DNA from: Sycobia sp. Sy_11
Lineage: Eukaryota > Arthropoda > Insecta > Hymenoptera > Epichrysomallidae
Reading direction: 5' to 3'
NCBI GenBank assembly: GCA_018907035.1
Contig: JACCIC010000014.1
Span: 1,154,001-1,218,000 of the forward strand
DNA: 64,000 nt
In this document: in pieces, positions 48,294-60,848 of the stretch
Layout of the letters: every line of letters begins with the position of its first letter
How positions within the stretch are numbered: position 1 is the first letter of the stretch
The notes under the pieces: generated by a model
Seen by the model: the letters and a program-made list of their open reading frames with translations, nothing else
What the model was told of the DNA's origin: nothing
Database searches by the model: none
Made by a program: the position numbers and the translations under genes

Positions 48294-48709
48294 GTTTGGT
48301 AATATCATTTTTTCGAATTTCACTTGTATTATTTTCGTACGCCGAATTTTAATTAAATGACCCAAAACTCTAACTTGCCGTGCATTTGGGCATACAATTA
48401 CACCTTAAAGTATAAATATATTTGATACATTTTTTTACAAATTCATACGACAGTTTGGTATAAAATATATGAAAATATTTATTGATACATATGTATAGTA
48501 ATATACAACTGTTTTATGTATACTTCTTCACTACCTCGAGGAATGCTGAATCTCCAATCGGAAAAGTTCATAATAATTTCTCTCTCTCCCCTCTCTCTCT
48601 CTTACGGCTTGTCAATGAAATTGACACAATCTACCTCACTTCCTCGCTCAGTCGCTGTAGTAGCCGTACACTCTACGTTATATCATAATATCTTCTTGCT
48701 ATTGATTTT
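48289..48709. other. AT-rich non-coding DNA
   Basis: No gene. A short CT-rich stretch lies at 48580-48601. Confidence 0.5.
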
Positions 48710-49320
48710 TCTCCCTCGCCAAGGACACGGCGGGGCGGAGAGAGCGTGTGGTTTAATTCTCTCCCACGTTTTCTGCACTCTCCAAGAAAACCGAAGTAGC
48801 TGGACGAATCGTGGGCGTGTGCGCGGGGAGCGGCCAAGCGCAGTTGCCCCACCTCGGCAGGTATTCATCATGCATTCCCACGGTAGTAAAATTTCGAGAT
48901 TATCCGGCGCTGGGACGTGGCGAGGGCGGTGGTACTGGCGCGCGACGCGCGGCCCTGCCGCTGCTACCCCACCCCTCCCCCCGACCCCGTCCGCCGCGCG
49001 ATTTGCCCGCGGATTTTTCCCCATCGATTTCGCCGAGGCCTGTGGCGGCGCGGCCCTCGGTGAATTTTAATTCTCGCCGTTAATTGGGCGCCGTGTCGAG
49101 CGCGCGCACGGCCGGCCCGCCGCGGACGCGGGCGCGAAAACGGCCTCGCGGCCGAGAAATTCGCGCGTACGCGCTCATCGCACGAGGGCTGCCGCGCAGA
49201 ACAGGTGCGCCGGGCGCGGAGGCTCGCCGTCGCACCGGTGCGACGGTAATGCTCCGTGCGAAGGGTGCTTTCGACGCTCGAGTGCGTAAACGACGTACAT
49301 AGAAAGAATCTCGAAATTCT
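48710..49320. other. GC-rich, CpG-dense island
   Basis: Among the most GC-rich segments here, with dense GCGC and CGGC at about 48900-49220. Open frames on both strands are A/R/G/P-rich and have no domain. Confidence 0.6.
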
Positions 49321-49578
49321 CTCATTGGCCCCAGGACTTATAAATGAGGAGACGGAAGACGGTAGAAATGTGAGGTGTGATCGACGAATTGTATATCGGG
49401 AATGCTTTGCAAGAGATTGTTCTTCTGTTACAGATTGAAACAGACTCTGCAGTTTGCAGATAAAATCTTGAGCTTGTTTCACAAATGGTATTGTTATTCT
49501 TGTGCAGAACCAATTAAAGAGTGTTCTCGTGCTGGAACTGAGGCTATAGTCCAACAAGTGTATTCGGCCTATATATAC

Positions 49579-49581
<3 letters not shown>
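49321..49581. other. unassigned sequence with an open frame
   Basis: A + strand frame opens at ATG 49402 and runs to the TA array. A possible splice acceptor (TTCTGTTACAG) ends near 49434. The predicted residues after it are of balanced composition, but I recognise no family and see no matching donor or next exon. Confidence 0.25.
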
Positions 49582-49635
<54 letters not shown>

Positions 49636-49640
49636 ATATA
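49582..49640. repeat. (TA)n-(TATG)n compound microsatellite
   Basis: About 20 TA units followed by TATG units. Confidence 0.95.
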
Positions 49641-51286
49641 GTTTTCATATGGATATAAAAAAAGAAAAATATCCATTTTGTAAATAATTAAATATATGTG
49701 AATGTGTGCGTATTTTAGTATAAGATTATAAAATACAAAATATACTATAAAAAATGGAAATAAGAGCCGAAAACGTAATAATAATTAACGTAAAGATTAA
49801 ATCGAATTTTTCTTGCTCTGCCAATGGAGCTTTTATTGACACGAGTTTGCTCGCTCAATAGAATAGTCTTTTAAAGACGAAAATACGATTCGGCAACTCC
49901 GGAAATTACGGCGCGCGCAGCCGTGCCGTGAAAATCCAATATTTTACTAAACATTGCCTCCCTATAAAATTTTGCGAAAGGGCGGATCGTATTTTGCAAT
50001 TGGGAAAAATATTGGGATTTTCGATAGAGAATTGGGCGAATTCACAGTTACATAATCTGACTATATATATACATATTCTAGATCGCAACGACTGGGCTAG
50101 AGTAAGAAGAGTCCGGAGAAGTCCGTGATATCCAACAAAAATTATAATCTTACAAGAATTGGAAATAATTTTTTTTTTTTTAAAGCAAATGAAATAAGTA
50201 CGCCGATTCGACGCAGTTTAGTAAACTAGAGATTCTGTTCGCTACGTTCTGGCTCTCGTAATAAGGTCGATGGAATTCTGGAACCTAGCAACGTATTTTA
50301 AATATTTGACCTAGATAATTAAGTTAATTCGATGATTAATCGTTTTTTCCTCGTTTTACCTTGACATTTTTCGCATTAACAAATATGATTTTTCCTTGGC
50401 AAAATCGCATAGAGCAACATTTAATCGTTAAGATATTGGATTTTCTCGTCCCTGCACATATGATAATATTTGGAGTTTTCCGAAATTATTTTTCAGTCCT
50501 TAAAGACTTCTATTAAACGAATGAAACTTTGTTTTCGGTCCGTCTTAAAATGTTCATACAATGAGATTATGATTTTTTTGTACTCAGTGTATCAACGTAT
50601 CTCTCGTTTGCTTACAATTTCAATTATGTTGAGTAAAACCACTGCACCTGTCTAAATTTCAGATTATTTCAGGAATTCTATTTTACTCCACGTAAGGTAG
50701 AAAATAGTATAGAAATCATTATTTCTTTAAAAACACTGAAATTTGACTCGCTGGTGTTTTTACTTTAAATACTATGACAATATTTTTCTTGTAAGCGGTA
50801 AATTGTAGTTCACTGTAATTAAAGTGAACTTTTTAATGTCTTTTTCTTTTTTTTTTAATAAACTTCTCATCCCATATCGAAGGAATATCGCAATAAAAAC
50901 TTGTTATTGATTTCAGAACATAAAGAAAGACATTATCCATAGTGGTAGGATGGTATAACAGCTGTGTAATAGAGCATTAACAACGATATTGATCGAAGGA
51001 CCTTTTTCCCTCGATCATTCATTTAGAAGTGAAGCATTAGTAATACATCATCGGTCTATTATTACCAGCGAAATCCATAGCAAGTTAATACATTGTTTCT
51101 CATTCTTTGAAAGCATTTACCGGGGAGGTGGGCGAAAAATATCATAGCGGCTTACGTTTCAGAAAATGTATAAAGATCGAGGAGCTATTACAAATACGTA
51201 TAACTTTGCAAGAAGAAAACTTTGTTCCGTTAAGGGGATAGGACACATTCAAGTTACAAGATAAACAGAAATGATGTATATTATAA

Positions 51287-51289
<3 letters not shown>
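49641..51289. other. AT-rich non-coding DNA
   Basis: No gene. The word TTAAGGGGATAGGACAC at about 51233 is loosely like the MITE end but has no partner. Confidence 0.55.

Positions 51290-51335
<46 letters not shown>
51290..51335. repeat. (TA)n microsatellite
   Basis: About 22 AT units. Confidence 0.96.
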
Positions 51336-51338
<3 letters not shown>

Positions 51339-51467
51339 GAATTATCTTAAAAGAGTCTGTAAAAAGTAGACATTAGAATTTGAGATGCTTCAGGCCCATT
51401 TCAATCCAGAGGATTTGCAAGCTATAACAGGAAGTATTATTTGCAAAAATAGCAAATTGACAATTCG

Positions 51468-51771
51468 CTGACCGTAGGATTCCAATGAAAGCGATGGATC
51501 CAACGAGCTCAAATTGTCGGGTAATTTTGTTCGACCATACGTCATTTAAATACGAATAGAGTGATTTGTATCTAAGCAAATCGAAAAAAGTAATAAACAA
51601 CAATGTATGATAATTAATCAATAATTAACTGAAAATTCGGTAATATATATATGAAACTTTTTCTAAATGTCCACGTGGAATTCCCGCCGCTCATACCGTA
51701 AAAAATGTATTTAAGATCTTCAAAATCGAGCTCATTTGATCCATCCGCTTAATTGGAATCCTACAATCAAC
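51468..51771. repeat. inverted repeat, 44-bp arms
   Basis: Arms at 51468-51510 and 51728-51771 are reverse complements at roughly 35 of 44 positions. Both contain GTAGGATTCCAAT, ATGGATC and GAGCTC when read in the same sense. Weaker similarity, including GATTTGCA, seems to extend outward to about 51410 and 51820. It may be an old foldback element or an inverted duplication. Confidence 0.55.
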
Positions 51772-52225
51772 TGACTTGCGTTTCATACGTATTTCCCACT
51801 ACACATGCAAATCACGCAGATTTAAATACATCTTAACCATTAGATGCTAAAGGCCTGTTAAACGTTAAAGTTTATCATCGGCACATTCCCCGGTACAATT
51901 GATCTTCCTCAGTTGCTCGAATATAAATTCAATTGGAAACACGCGTACGGCATGGCTCGCATCATCGATATTGTCAATATCGTTCGTATATCTAAGCGTG
52001 CCGCTGCGCGTGCATTTATCAGTGAACAATAGGGCATTATCCGACGCAGAAACGGCTCTGCCGATCCGCAAAATCGAGCGAACTGGGCAATCGAGCGCGC
52101 CGCGGCTAATTCCACGCGCATCATATAAATCGCGGGACCGGCTCATCCTCCTTTCATCCCGCAGACGCAATTAAGCGCTCAATGAGACATTAATTACGAT
52201 TCAATTAATTTTTACTCCCTCCCCC
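51772..52225. other. non-coding DNA entering a CpG-rich region
   Basis: AT-rich to about 51870, then CpG-richer. No gene recognised. Confidence 0.5.
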
Positions 52226-52290
52226 TTATATATATATATATATGTATACATATATATATATATATACACACATATATATGTGTGTGTATA
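52226..52290. repeat. (TA)n/(TG)n imperfect microsatellite
   Basis: TA repeats interrupted by TGTATACA, ACACACA and TGTGTGTG words. Confidence 0.9.
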
Positions 52291-52974
52291 TATGTATATG
52301 AATTGGCTTGGAAGCCTAAGGAAACACTTTGCGTATACGCGAAACGTACGGTCGGGCTTAATGCGAATTACTCGACCTTCCCTCTCTCACTCGCCCGACG
52401 TTCACCTGGCAACCCCCTCCCTAACCCCACCCATCCTCCGCGGGCTCTGTATCTCAGCCGGGGCGCCCCGGCCCTTACACAGGGCATACACAATCAAACG
52501 GCCGTGGAGCATTCGAGACGCTAATGCTCCGTCGTCCCCGACGTTCCGCCGCGTCTCCACCGTGTTTCTCGCTCTTGCCCACCCCCCACGAGGGTCTCTC
52601 TCCGGCTCTTTGCGCGTATGCGTGAACAGACACGCACGCGCGCGCACACATACAGAACCCATAATAATCCTCTTACGCGACAATGTCGCGACTTTATTAA
52701 GCGTTCGAGCGCGTTTAGATTTAGCTCGAATTGTCGGGGAAATAGGCCTCCCGGCAAGCACAGAGGCGCCCTCCTCGCCTCGCGCGGGGTGCCGCCTCCG
52801 CTGCTCAGCTCCCGAGATTTACACGCGCAAGCTCGAGGACGCGCGCGGGTGTGCGCGCAGGTGCTTATTGGGCGACGTGGCGGGGCGGGGGTAGAGGCAA
52901 GGAGGTCGCAATGCGCGCCAGTCTGGGGCGGGCTTCTGCACAGACGCGTGTCTTAATAAAGGGAGAAGGAGTGA

Positions 52975-52977
<3 letters not shown>
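52291..52977. other. GC-rich, CpG-dense island
   Basis: C-rich to about 52600, a GCGCGCAC alternating run near 52635, then dense CGCG to about 52880. No exon identified. Confidence 0.58.
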
Positions 52978-53042
<65 letters not shown>

Positions 53043-53053
53043 GACAGAGAGAT
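52978..53053. repeat. (GA)n microsatellite, long
   Basis: About 75 bases of GA with GT and CA interruptions near the ends. Longest purine tract of the window. Confidence 0.97.
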
Positions 53054-53234
53054 AAATAGATACGATTATTATGGTAAAATATTTTGACAGTATAATGCTA
53101 GATTTTGATATTATTTACATATATTAAATACACATCTATTGAAGAAATCAGAAATGCTTCACTCACAATAAAAAGCTTTGTACAATTTTTTCATATGACC
53201 TCATATACAAGTAATAAATAATTTTTTACCACAT

Positions 53235-53309
<75 letters not shown>
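53235..53309. repeat. (CA)n-(TA)n compound microsatellite
   Basis: About nine CA units pass into about 28 TA units. Confidence 0.97.
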
Positions 53310-53313
<4 letters not shown>

Positions 53314-54304
53314 CTCTCTATATTTTGAATTGAAATTTAATCAATTATTTGAAAAAATAATTACGTAAAACGAAATAAAGTTTTGTAAACTGAAGTCGAA
53401 TTTTCTTTCAGCGGTAAAACAGCAGTCTCGTTTCGGTATACGCTTTTATATTCAATTGGAATAGACTTCTTGTTACCTGCATGTGAAGTCATATAAAAAA
53501 ATTGCAGAAAGCTTGTTATTTTAAGTAAAACATTTTTAAATATGATCTGATTTCTTCACACGGTGTGTATCGACAATTTATTTATAAAAATAAAAGAAAA
53601 GTAAATCAACAATATGTATAAATATTGATTTTCTTTTTCATAAATATAGTGTATTATTAAATTTACTGAATACTTATCAGACAGAATTTAGAGTGTGAAG
53701 CTAATCACTAAATTTTAGAATGTTTGGAATTTACTGAATTCCAATCATAATTCCAGAAAACGGTAATTAACAAAATTAATTATTGAAAACCAAAACAGTA
53801 CTACTAATTTGAATATAAATAAATTTTATTTAGATATTAAAAACCGATTCTCGAGCCTAATTGATATTTATGGTTTTTTCGTTAACAAATATATATTTAT
53901 CGGAGTATAATAATTTTTTCAGTGTATTTGTCAATATTCACCTAAACTATAAAGAACAAAGTCAGTTTTTGCAAATAAATCAACGAAAATTCAACGTGCA
54001 AATATGAAAAACTCATCAATGCAATGTGGGATTATTTTATTTGATAACTCCGGTCTTAATTCTCGAGAGCCAAATATAGAAAATTATATATGTATGTCGT
54101 GTTGTTTTTTTTTTTAAACGCCTCTTTTACGTGTTTGCCGTGGAGAACCATGTATGCAAAGTTTATAATAATTCAAGAACGCCAAGCCTAAAGGCTCCGT
54201 ACAAAAATATCTCAAAGAGTAAAAAGAGATCACCGGTCTTTATCGACGGTAAATTATATTATAAAGCCCGGCGGTATTTTAAAATTTATTGTCTCCGTAT
54301 AGTG

Positions 54305-54308
<4 letters not shown>
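53310..54308. other. AT-rich non-coding DNA
   Basis: No gene recognised. Confidence 0.55.

Positions 54309-54352
<44 letters not shown>
54309..54352. repeat. (TA)n microsatellite
   Basis: About 22 TA units. Confidence 0.96.
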
Positions 54353-54354
<2 letters not shown>

Positions 54355-55474
54355 AATATTGAGAGAATTATGTACTTTATATACAGTTTCAGGCGATTAA
54401 TTTTATTTAAATATTTATTTATTATATACCGACTCGCGTAATTGACGACCCGCATTTAATGCCCCGCAACTTTAAGTACATAATTACATTCGAAAGTCGA
54501 AAACGCCGAGCCGAACGCCGTCACATTGAATTACAGCGCATTTTAGGCATATTTCAAAAATCGACTCAATGCTCGTTTTACAGAACGATTTCCGGCAAAA
54601 GCGCCCGTAAATCTACCCACAAATGATTTGTCGCCCCGCGCCCATAAGAGACACGTGGCAATAACGCGGTCCACAAATTCTGCGCTCGTGTAATCATTGC
54701 CGCTTTCCCGATCTTTTTCCTCTTTGAGTCAATGTTGATGCTGAAGACGATGGGGCGGGGGGGGTAGTGGTGGTAGATTGGAAATGCGAGACACCAGTCC
54801 TCGGTAATAAAGAGAGCCAATTAATTATATCCGAGGCGCGCGAGGGAAGAAGCAACAACGAAGCCGGGCAGTTATCTCCTCGATCGATATTGGGACGCGG
54901 CGACGCGACGAATGAAGACGCGAGCTCGTACTGCATGGATTATTAGTGTAGCGTGGCTTTTTTCCTTTTGAAATCCGTTGCGGGGCGGGGGGAGGGCCGC
55001 CCCCTTTATACGGCGCGCGTAAGTCGGCGAACAACGCACGGTGAAACGTAGGCGATTGGAAGCGGTTCGCGAAAGCGCACGTACGCACATGCACGTGCAT
55101 ACATAATACAGAAACGTACGCGGCCCGTTAATCTTCTTTTCAGCTCGGGGCTGGCCGGAGGCCGCGCTATTAAATATATATGTATATATTGCGTGCGTGC
55201 GGCTATCCACCGAACCCTCGCCATACGCCGCCTCGCGCTCGACTCCGCGCCCCGTATACAGCGCCCTCTTATTCCTGCGGTCGGCGCAAGCTCGAATTAT
55301 CAATGACCGCTCTCTGCGGCTTCCCTTAAATTCGACCGCTTTACAGGGGCGGACGGCGGACGAAAGCGGGCCGCCGGCTTTATTTAATAAGCATCGGCGG
55401 CGAGCGATACGGTTCAAAGGCCACGGTTGAGAAGCTACCGCCCCCGAGACCATCTCTGGTCTTCCAATCTTTTA

Positions 55475-55479
<5 letters not shown>
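54353..55479. other. GC-rich island (mainly 54470-55450)
   Basis: CpG-rich sequence with G runs at about 54756-54766 and 54981-54995. Overlapping frames on the - strand reach nearly 200 codons but show only composition bias. Confidence 0.57.
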
Positions 55480-55520
<41 letters not shown>

Positions 55521-55527
55521 TATCTCT
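55480..55527. repeat. (CT)n microsatellite, imperfect
   Basis: CT array with two TATC interruptions, followed by CACACACGCACACA. Confidence 0.94.
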
Positions 55528-58480
55528 ACACACACACGCACACACATATATACATGCTGGAAGACTCGTTATTTGAGCATTAGTACGCGGGTAAATAAAA
55601 TCACTGTGTCACTGGTACTCCTTTGGTAGTTGCGCTTTGCCTCCCCCTGCCACCGACTCCAGGGACCAATTTCACGAATCCGCGGACAGATTGCCTTTGA
55701 CGTCATTCGCCGGGGAATCGGGACTGAAAAATAATACGACGATATCTTCGTCGCAGCCTTCGCGCGCAGCTCAAATATTAAGTTGAGGGATTCTTGCGGC
55801 GAGGTTACTTTGTGCTACTTTGTGATTTTTTTTTTTTTTTTTTTTTGCTTCATTCGCATTGAAGGCCCGAGGCTACGACGAGGCTAAGGCTATTTTTCTT
55901 ATTCCTAGGAGAAATCATCGGTCGCCGTAATGAGAAAACTAAAAATAAATCCCCACGAAACGGTTTGTAAATAAAAAGATGCCGCCAGTGTCCCAGAAAA
56001 CATGTGCGGTCGGTGGTGAAAAGAAATCCGAGGCTGGTACGGCGCGACCTTTGTAAAGCGCCGGAGTTGATGTTTTTTTTTTGTCGTTCGGCCATATCGG
56101 CGTGAAAAATATGGCTTGGCACCCAGTTCGCTTATTATTCAAGTATACTTGCCTGGACTTTCGAATCGGCTTAGAGATTTTCGTCGCAGTGTACGAATAA
56201 TCTAGATGGAGAAAACGAACGAACGAAGTTGTGCATGCTCTATATATTTACAATAGAATTTTCGATACGATGTAATTCTTCATCATATACACGACATTTC
56301 ATAATACGTAAATCTACTTGACGCGTTTTACTGAAATACTTAGTTTTTTTTTTATTTTGCAAGCGAACATGTATATATAAAAGTGTTGTATGTACTTTTA
56401 ATAATCCTACATTCGAACGAGAATCTTCTGCACGCGCGTATTCAAAATAATCCTGAATAATCCTCTAACTGCCAACATGGCAGGATTTAAGATAATGGAA
56501 AAAAATGAAGCAGTAGGATGTAAATGTGAAAATTAATGTAAAGAAAAAAATATTAATGCAAATAAAAAAAATGAAAGATTAGTGCAAGGTATTAAGGAAC
56601 TTCGAGCGTCATTCCAGAGTGAATGAGATGCTATAAGAATAAATGTTTGTTTTTTTTAATATATACGATAATAATATAAAAAATTAATGTAAGAATCCAT
56701 TTAACTCATTTCTATTTTCGATTGATTTTTTTTCATAATTGTTAGATTTAGCTTTCAATAATGCAAATACCTCAATTTTTAATAGGTATAATTAAATATT
56801 TTTTTTAGTTAATCATAATGTTGTATCATGAAAAATATCAAATAAAAGTTTAAAAATTATACTATGAATATTTCATTTCTTTATTTAGAAGTTGAGTTTC
56901 AATATAAAACAGATAAATAAATGTTTTTATTAAAGCACGAAATGTTATATCTATAAATATATTAACCATATTACAGGTACTATTTTCAAAATGATTCTTT
57001 TCCCTCAAAATCTGTTCTTTTGTATATAAAGCATTTAGGATTGCTTTAATATAATTTTCCAGTAATGTTAGTTGACCTTGAACCACTTTAAATTACCTGC
57101 TGGGCATATCATCCTATTGACAGATGATTAAGAGTGTGTGATTGAATTATATTTTCAATTTAAATGGAGTTAAATATGAACCAAAATGTTTTGATAAAAA
57201 TGTCTTAGGACTAATAAAATATTTGAAGAAACTTCAGTATAAAGAGGAAAGAGATGTGATATGCTTGATATGTTCTATATTATCTAGATTTGTAAATGTA
57301 CTGCAGAGATGCTTTGCAGATACTATATCTTATCCTTCTAGAATATCAAAATTGAATCATCTTATAAATGATTTTTATGTTAATTAGACTATCTGACACT
57401 AAAATTGGATAATATTTCAGTAATTGAATCATACAATAGCTTAAGAAGCTAATCTGACTATAGCTAAAGTGACGGTATCACATACTTAAGGTAACGGCAA
57501 GCTGCCACTTCAACTAAGACGATAAAATTTAGATAAATCAGATTGATCGAGGTAAATCTATTTTTCTCTATCTCAGTTCTCTAGGGATTCGGAGGTTAAC
57601 GCAATTTTTTTCCAGAGCACGATGCTTTTCTATTAACAATTAGCGTCTGTCTCTAAATGAAATAAACAGAGGATTTTTTAAATGATAAACGTTATTTTTA
57701 ACACCAGATGTGTGGTTATCGTAGTAAGTGCCTATGAAGAAACTCTCATTATTGGCTTTAGATTCTCAGACAAAATAAACTTGATACGTCAAACAACATA
57801 GTTCTCATAAAGCTATGTGGACAAATGCATAATTTCATAATTCTCAACTGAACTGCATATAATTTTATATTTGTTAGCGGTTAATTGTTCGCCTAACTAA
57901 CGTAATTACACAAGTAAGAAAGTGCCAGAACCAGATAATGGGAGACCCTTGAAATTCGAAAACAAAGGATTCATTTGAAAGGCAATCTGAGTCGGCTCGC
58001 ACAGTCTGGTTCGGGACACTGACTAAAAGAAACTAGAAAAATGACTCCCATCCAATTCGGGATATCATTCGACAGTAGCAGAATGGGAGGCGGTTTTCTA
58101 CAGATCAGTAGCCGTTAAAATGTCCCTTATTATGGACGGGAATTTAACTGAATAATATAAACCGTTCAATAATTGAGTTTCTGGACTTTCAAATCTGTTA
58201 ACATTAACCGATGCATGCCTTTCGTATTTATTTCCACTTTTACGTTTCTCTTTTAGCGGCCCCTTTCATTTTATCCCCGTCGAAACGCCCTTTCGTTTCA
58301 TTCAATTCGCGTATTGGCGCGCTACACAATTTGCGCATATATAATCGATACAATTAGTATTAGCTGGCGCATTCAGTTCCAAGCCTTAAAGTCCTTAAAT
58401 TTACTTCGTTAAAGCTCGTTTCACGTAATAATTACTCGCGCGGCCCGATAACTCGCCCATCGAGTAGGTATTTATCCGAA
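55528..58480. other. non-coding DNA, mostly AT-rich
   Basis: A 22-base T run lies at 55826-55847. Balanced sequence to about 56150, then AT-rich. Open frames at 56862-57086 (-) and 57142-57387 (+, TTG start) are AT-rich but have a fairly protein-like residue mix. I recognise neither. Confidence 0.45.
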
Positions 58481-58866
58481 TACACTGGCGAAACTTACCA
58501 CCATCCCCCCCAACCCCCTCGCCGCTCCCGCGCAGCTTTCGAAACCTCGGCCTTGGAACGGCGTCAAGCGAGTAATCCCTTGTACGCGCGTACCCAGGGT
58601 CTAGCACCTCTGCTGAACAAGTTTTACATATATACTCCTACCACCCGAACCCCTCTCACGTGCCTCGTCGATACTCTCCCTGTGCATTTCGCGAACGACC
58701 CACTCGCCCCCTCGCCCACACCCTCTTCCATACCTTAAACCCTTAACCCTGCTCGAAGTTTCTCGTACGCATACGCCACCCTCGCCTCCCTCCTACTGTC
58801 TCCGACCTTTGCGGGAATGATCAACCCCCGAACCTCCCCGCCTGCGGTAAATTTTCTCTCCCTCTC

Positions 58867-58915
<49 letters not shown>

Positions 58916-59060
58916 ATCTCTCTCTCTCTTTCTCCTTGTATCCCAGTCACCGCATATGCCGGAGACTTGGGCCGGTCCCTTGAGGCGCGCAGGAGTGAGA
59001 GGGAGAGGGGTGAGACAGAAGGACGAGGGGCTAAGTGGCCTATCTATTGACGTGCAGCCC
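58481..59060. other. C-rich and pyrimidine-rich island
   Basis: C-rich segments near 58500-58530 and 58650-58735 flank a CT tract. GA-rich sequence follows at 58996-59030. No exon seen. Confidence 0.55.
58869..58912. repeat. (CT)n microsatellite
   Basis: About 21 CT units, followed by more imperfect CT-rich sequence to about 58934. Confidence 0.96.
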
Positions 59061-60185
59061 GGATGACTCGATCGACGCAACGGGACCAAATCTCTTTTCT
59101 AACCCTGTTTACCAATGAATGCTTGGAAAGCGGCAGATAACTTTGATTTTAGCCGAGTGCGGATTACGTTTTCATTTACGTTTTTCGATTATCCGTTTAC
59201 GTTAATTCGATCGTTTACGTTAAAACGTTTTTACGCTGTGTAGGCCCGTTTTTTTGCTAAAAGTTTAAAAAAACGCGAAAGGCAATGTTTCTTTTACATT
59301 TGTACAGGAACCTCCACATTATATTATTTATACTCAAAACCTTCTTTTTGCTGAATATTAAAGATAAGTATTGTAACAAATGTGATACTGATATAATTTA
59401 TTAAAATCCTATTTCCTAGCTTTTAAAAAAAATTGAATGAAAATAGCAAAAAATGGAGAATTCAATTTTAGAATGGATTTCTCCTAACGTAGATTCTATT
59501 CTATTCTCAAGAGCTGGCTGTTTCAATAAACTAGTGTACGTAGCGTATTTGAAAAACTTTTTCCACGGCTGGTCAAACGTCCCATAAAACGTGTATAAAC
59601 AAGAACGAAGAAAAGCATATAGGTATAAAAAAAATTTTACAGTTACTTTAACTGGTATTTATTTCTCTGAAATATTCAAATATTAAAAGTAAACATGTAA
59701 ATTTAATCGCAAAAAATTTTCGTTATTACTAAAATATGAAATTGAAACTGTATTATATTTAAAAAGAACTATATATATATATAAGGTAGAGTACACTGCC
59801 ATTATGCAATAAATTACAAAATTAATTATCAGCCAGGTGTTATAGAATCGATAAGCGGAAATCTCTCTAATGCATCCCTATAGTCATTAATCATTTTTCA
59901 TATTAAAATAATTTACTTGACCGTCAAACTATAATTAGATCATAAATTAATTACGCGGCTGGCTGCGGATTACAAAAGCTCAGTTACACTTGACTGATAG
60001 AATTCATTAAATTTTTGCCAGAACAACAAAGGAGGATTGGATGTAGATAAATTTTGTCCGCTTTAATTTTAATAAATAGAAAGAGGTAATAAATTCGAAT
60101 GAATGTAAATTCACAATTCGCAAAAAGAAACAAATAGTATCGTTAAAACGTGAGCAAACAGTAAATCGAAATTTCAAACAACATA
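59061..60185. other. AT-rich DNA with a TTTACGTT cluster
   Basis: No gene. Between 59163 and 59235 the word TTACGTT occurs four times, with a degenerate period of about 18 bases in the last two copies. Confidence 0.55.
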
Positions 60186-60189
60186 TTAA

Positions 60190-60844
60190 GGGGGCATCTC
60201 TATTTTATGCATAAATTTTCAAGATTTTTTTCTTGCAGTAAACTATATTATCACACTACAATTTTTTATATTAAAAAAATACATATTGCAGTCTGCAAAA
60301 AAATGTTTTTTTTTTTCATTTTTCATCCAATATGGTCCAGATATGTTTGACACAACGAAGCTTGCTTTTTTTTGGCTGACATCATATCTTGACACAGAAA
60401 GCTCTGAAATGAAAAACTCGAAAAGCATATGAAAGTATAAGAAAGTGGCTATAGCCCGTACTAAAATCAAGAAGTTTAAGTAAAATAAAAACAAAATGGC
60501 GGACTTTTCGGCTTATTTTTTTAAGGTTATGTTGTTTAAAAAAGTGCTCAAATGTAACCGAATATTCATAATTCTAGTACGGGCTATAGCCACTTTCTTA
60601 TATTTTAATATGCTTTTTGAATTTTTCATTTCAGAGCTTCCTGTGTGAAGATATGATGTCATCCAAAAAAAAAAGCTTCGTTGTGGCAGCCATATCTGGT
60701 CCATATTGGATAAAAAATGAAAAAAAAATTTTTGCAGATTTCAATATGTATTTTTTTAATATAAAAAAAATTGTAGTGTGATAATAAAGTTTACTGCAAG
60801 AAATAAATCTTAAAAATTTATGCAAAAAGACTAGAGATACCCCC
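60190..60844 (-). mobile_element. TTAA-flanked foldback MITE, copy 2
   Basis: A 655-bp palindromic element of the same family as 46937-47592. Left arm 60190-60463, right arm 60575-60844, loop of about 111 bases. TTAA at 60186-60189 and 60845-60848. Left end GGGGGCATCTCTA, right end AGATACCCCC. The loop (CCGCCATTTTG on the - strand) is inverted relative to copy 1, so the two insertions are in opposite orientation. It encodes no protein; the short - strand frames are chance. A piggyBac-like mobiliser is inferred from the TTAA target. Confidence 0.88.
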
Positions 60845-60848
60845 TTAA

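Noticed and set aside
48964..49557. 197-residue - strand frame in a GC island
   Set aside because: Arg/Ala-rich composition from CpG-dense DNA; the opposite strand is open as well, as expected from few stop codons.
51230..51250. third TTAA-type MITE end (TTAAGGGGATAGG)
   Set aside because: Only the first few bases resemble the MITE end, and no second end or arm is present.
55549..55572. miR-7-like word (TGGAAGACTCG)
   Set aside because: Shares the seed but diverges after nine bases and no complementary arm is found nearby.
58733..58752. telomere-like CCTTAAACCCTTAACCC
   Set aside because: Not a run of the insect TTAGG unit; two imperfect copies only.
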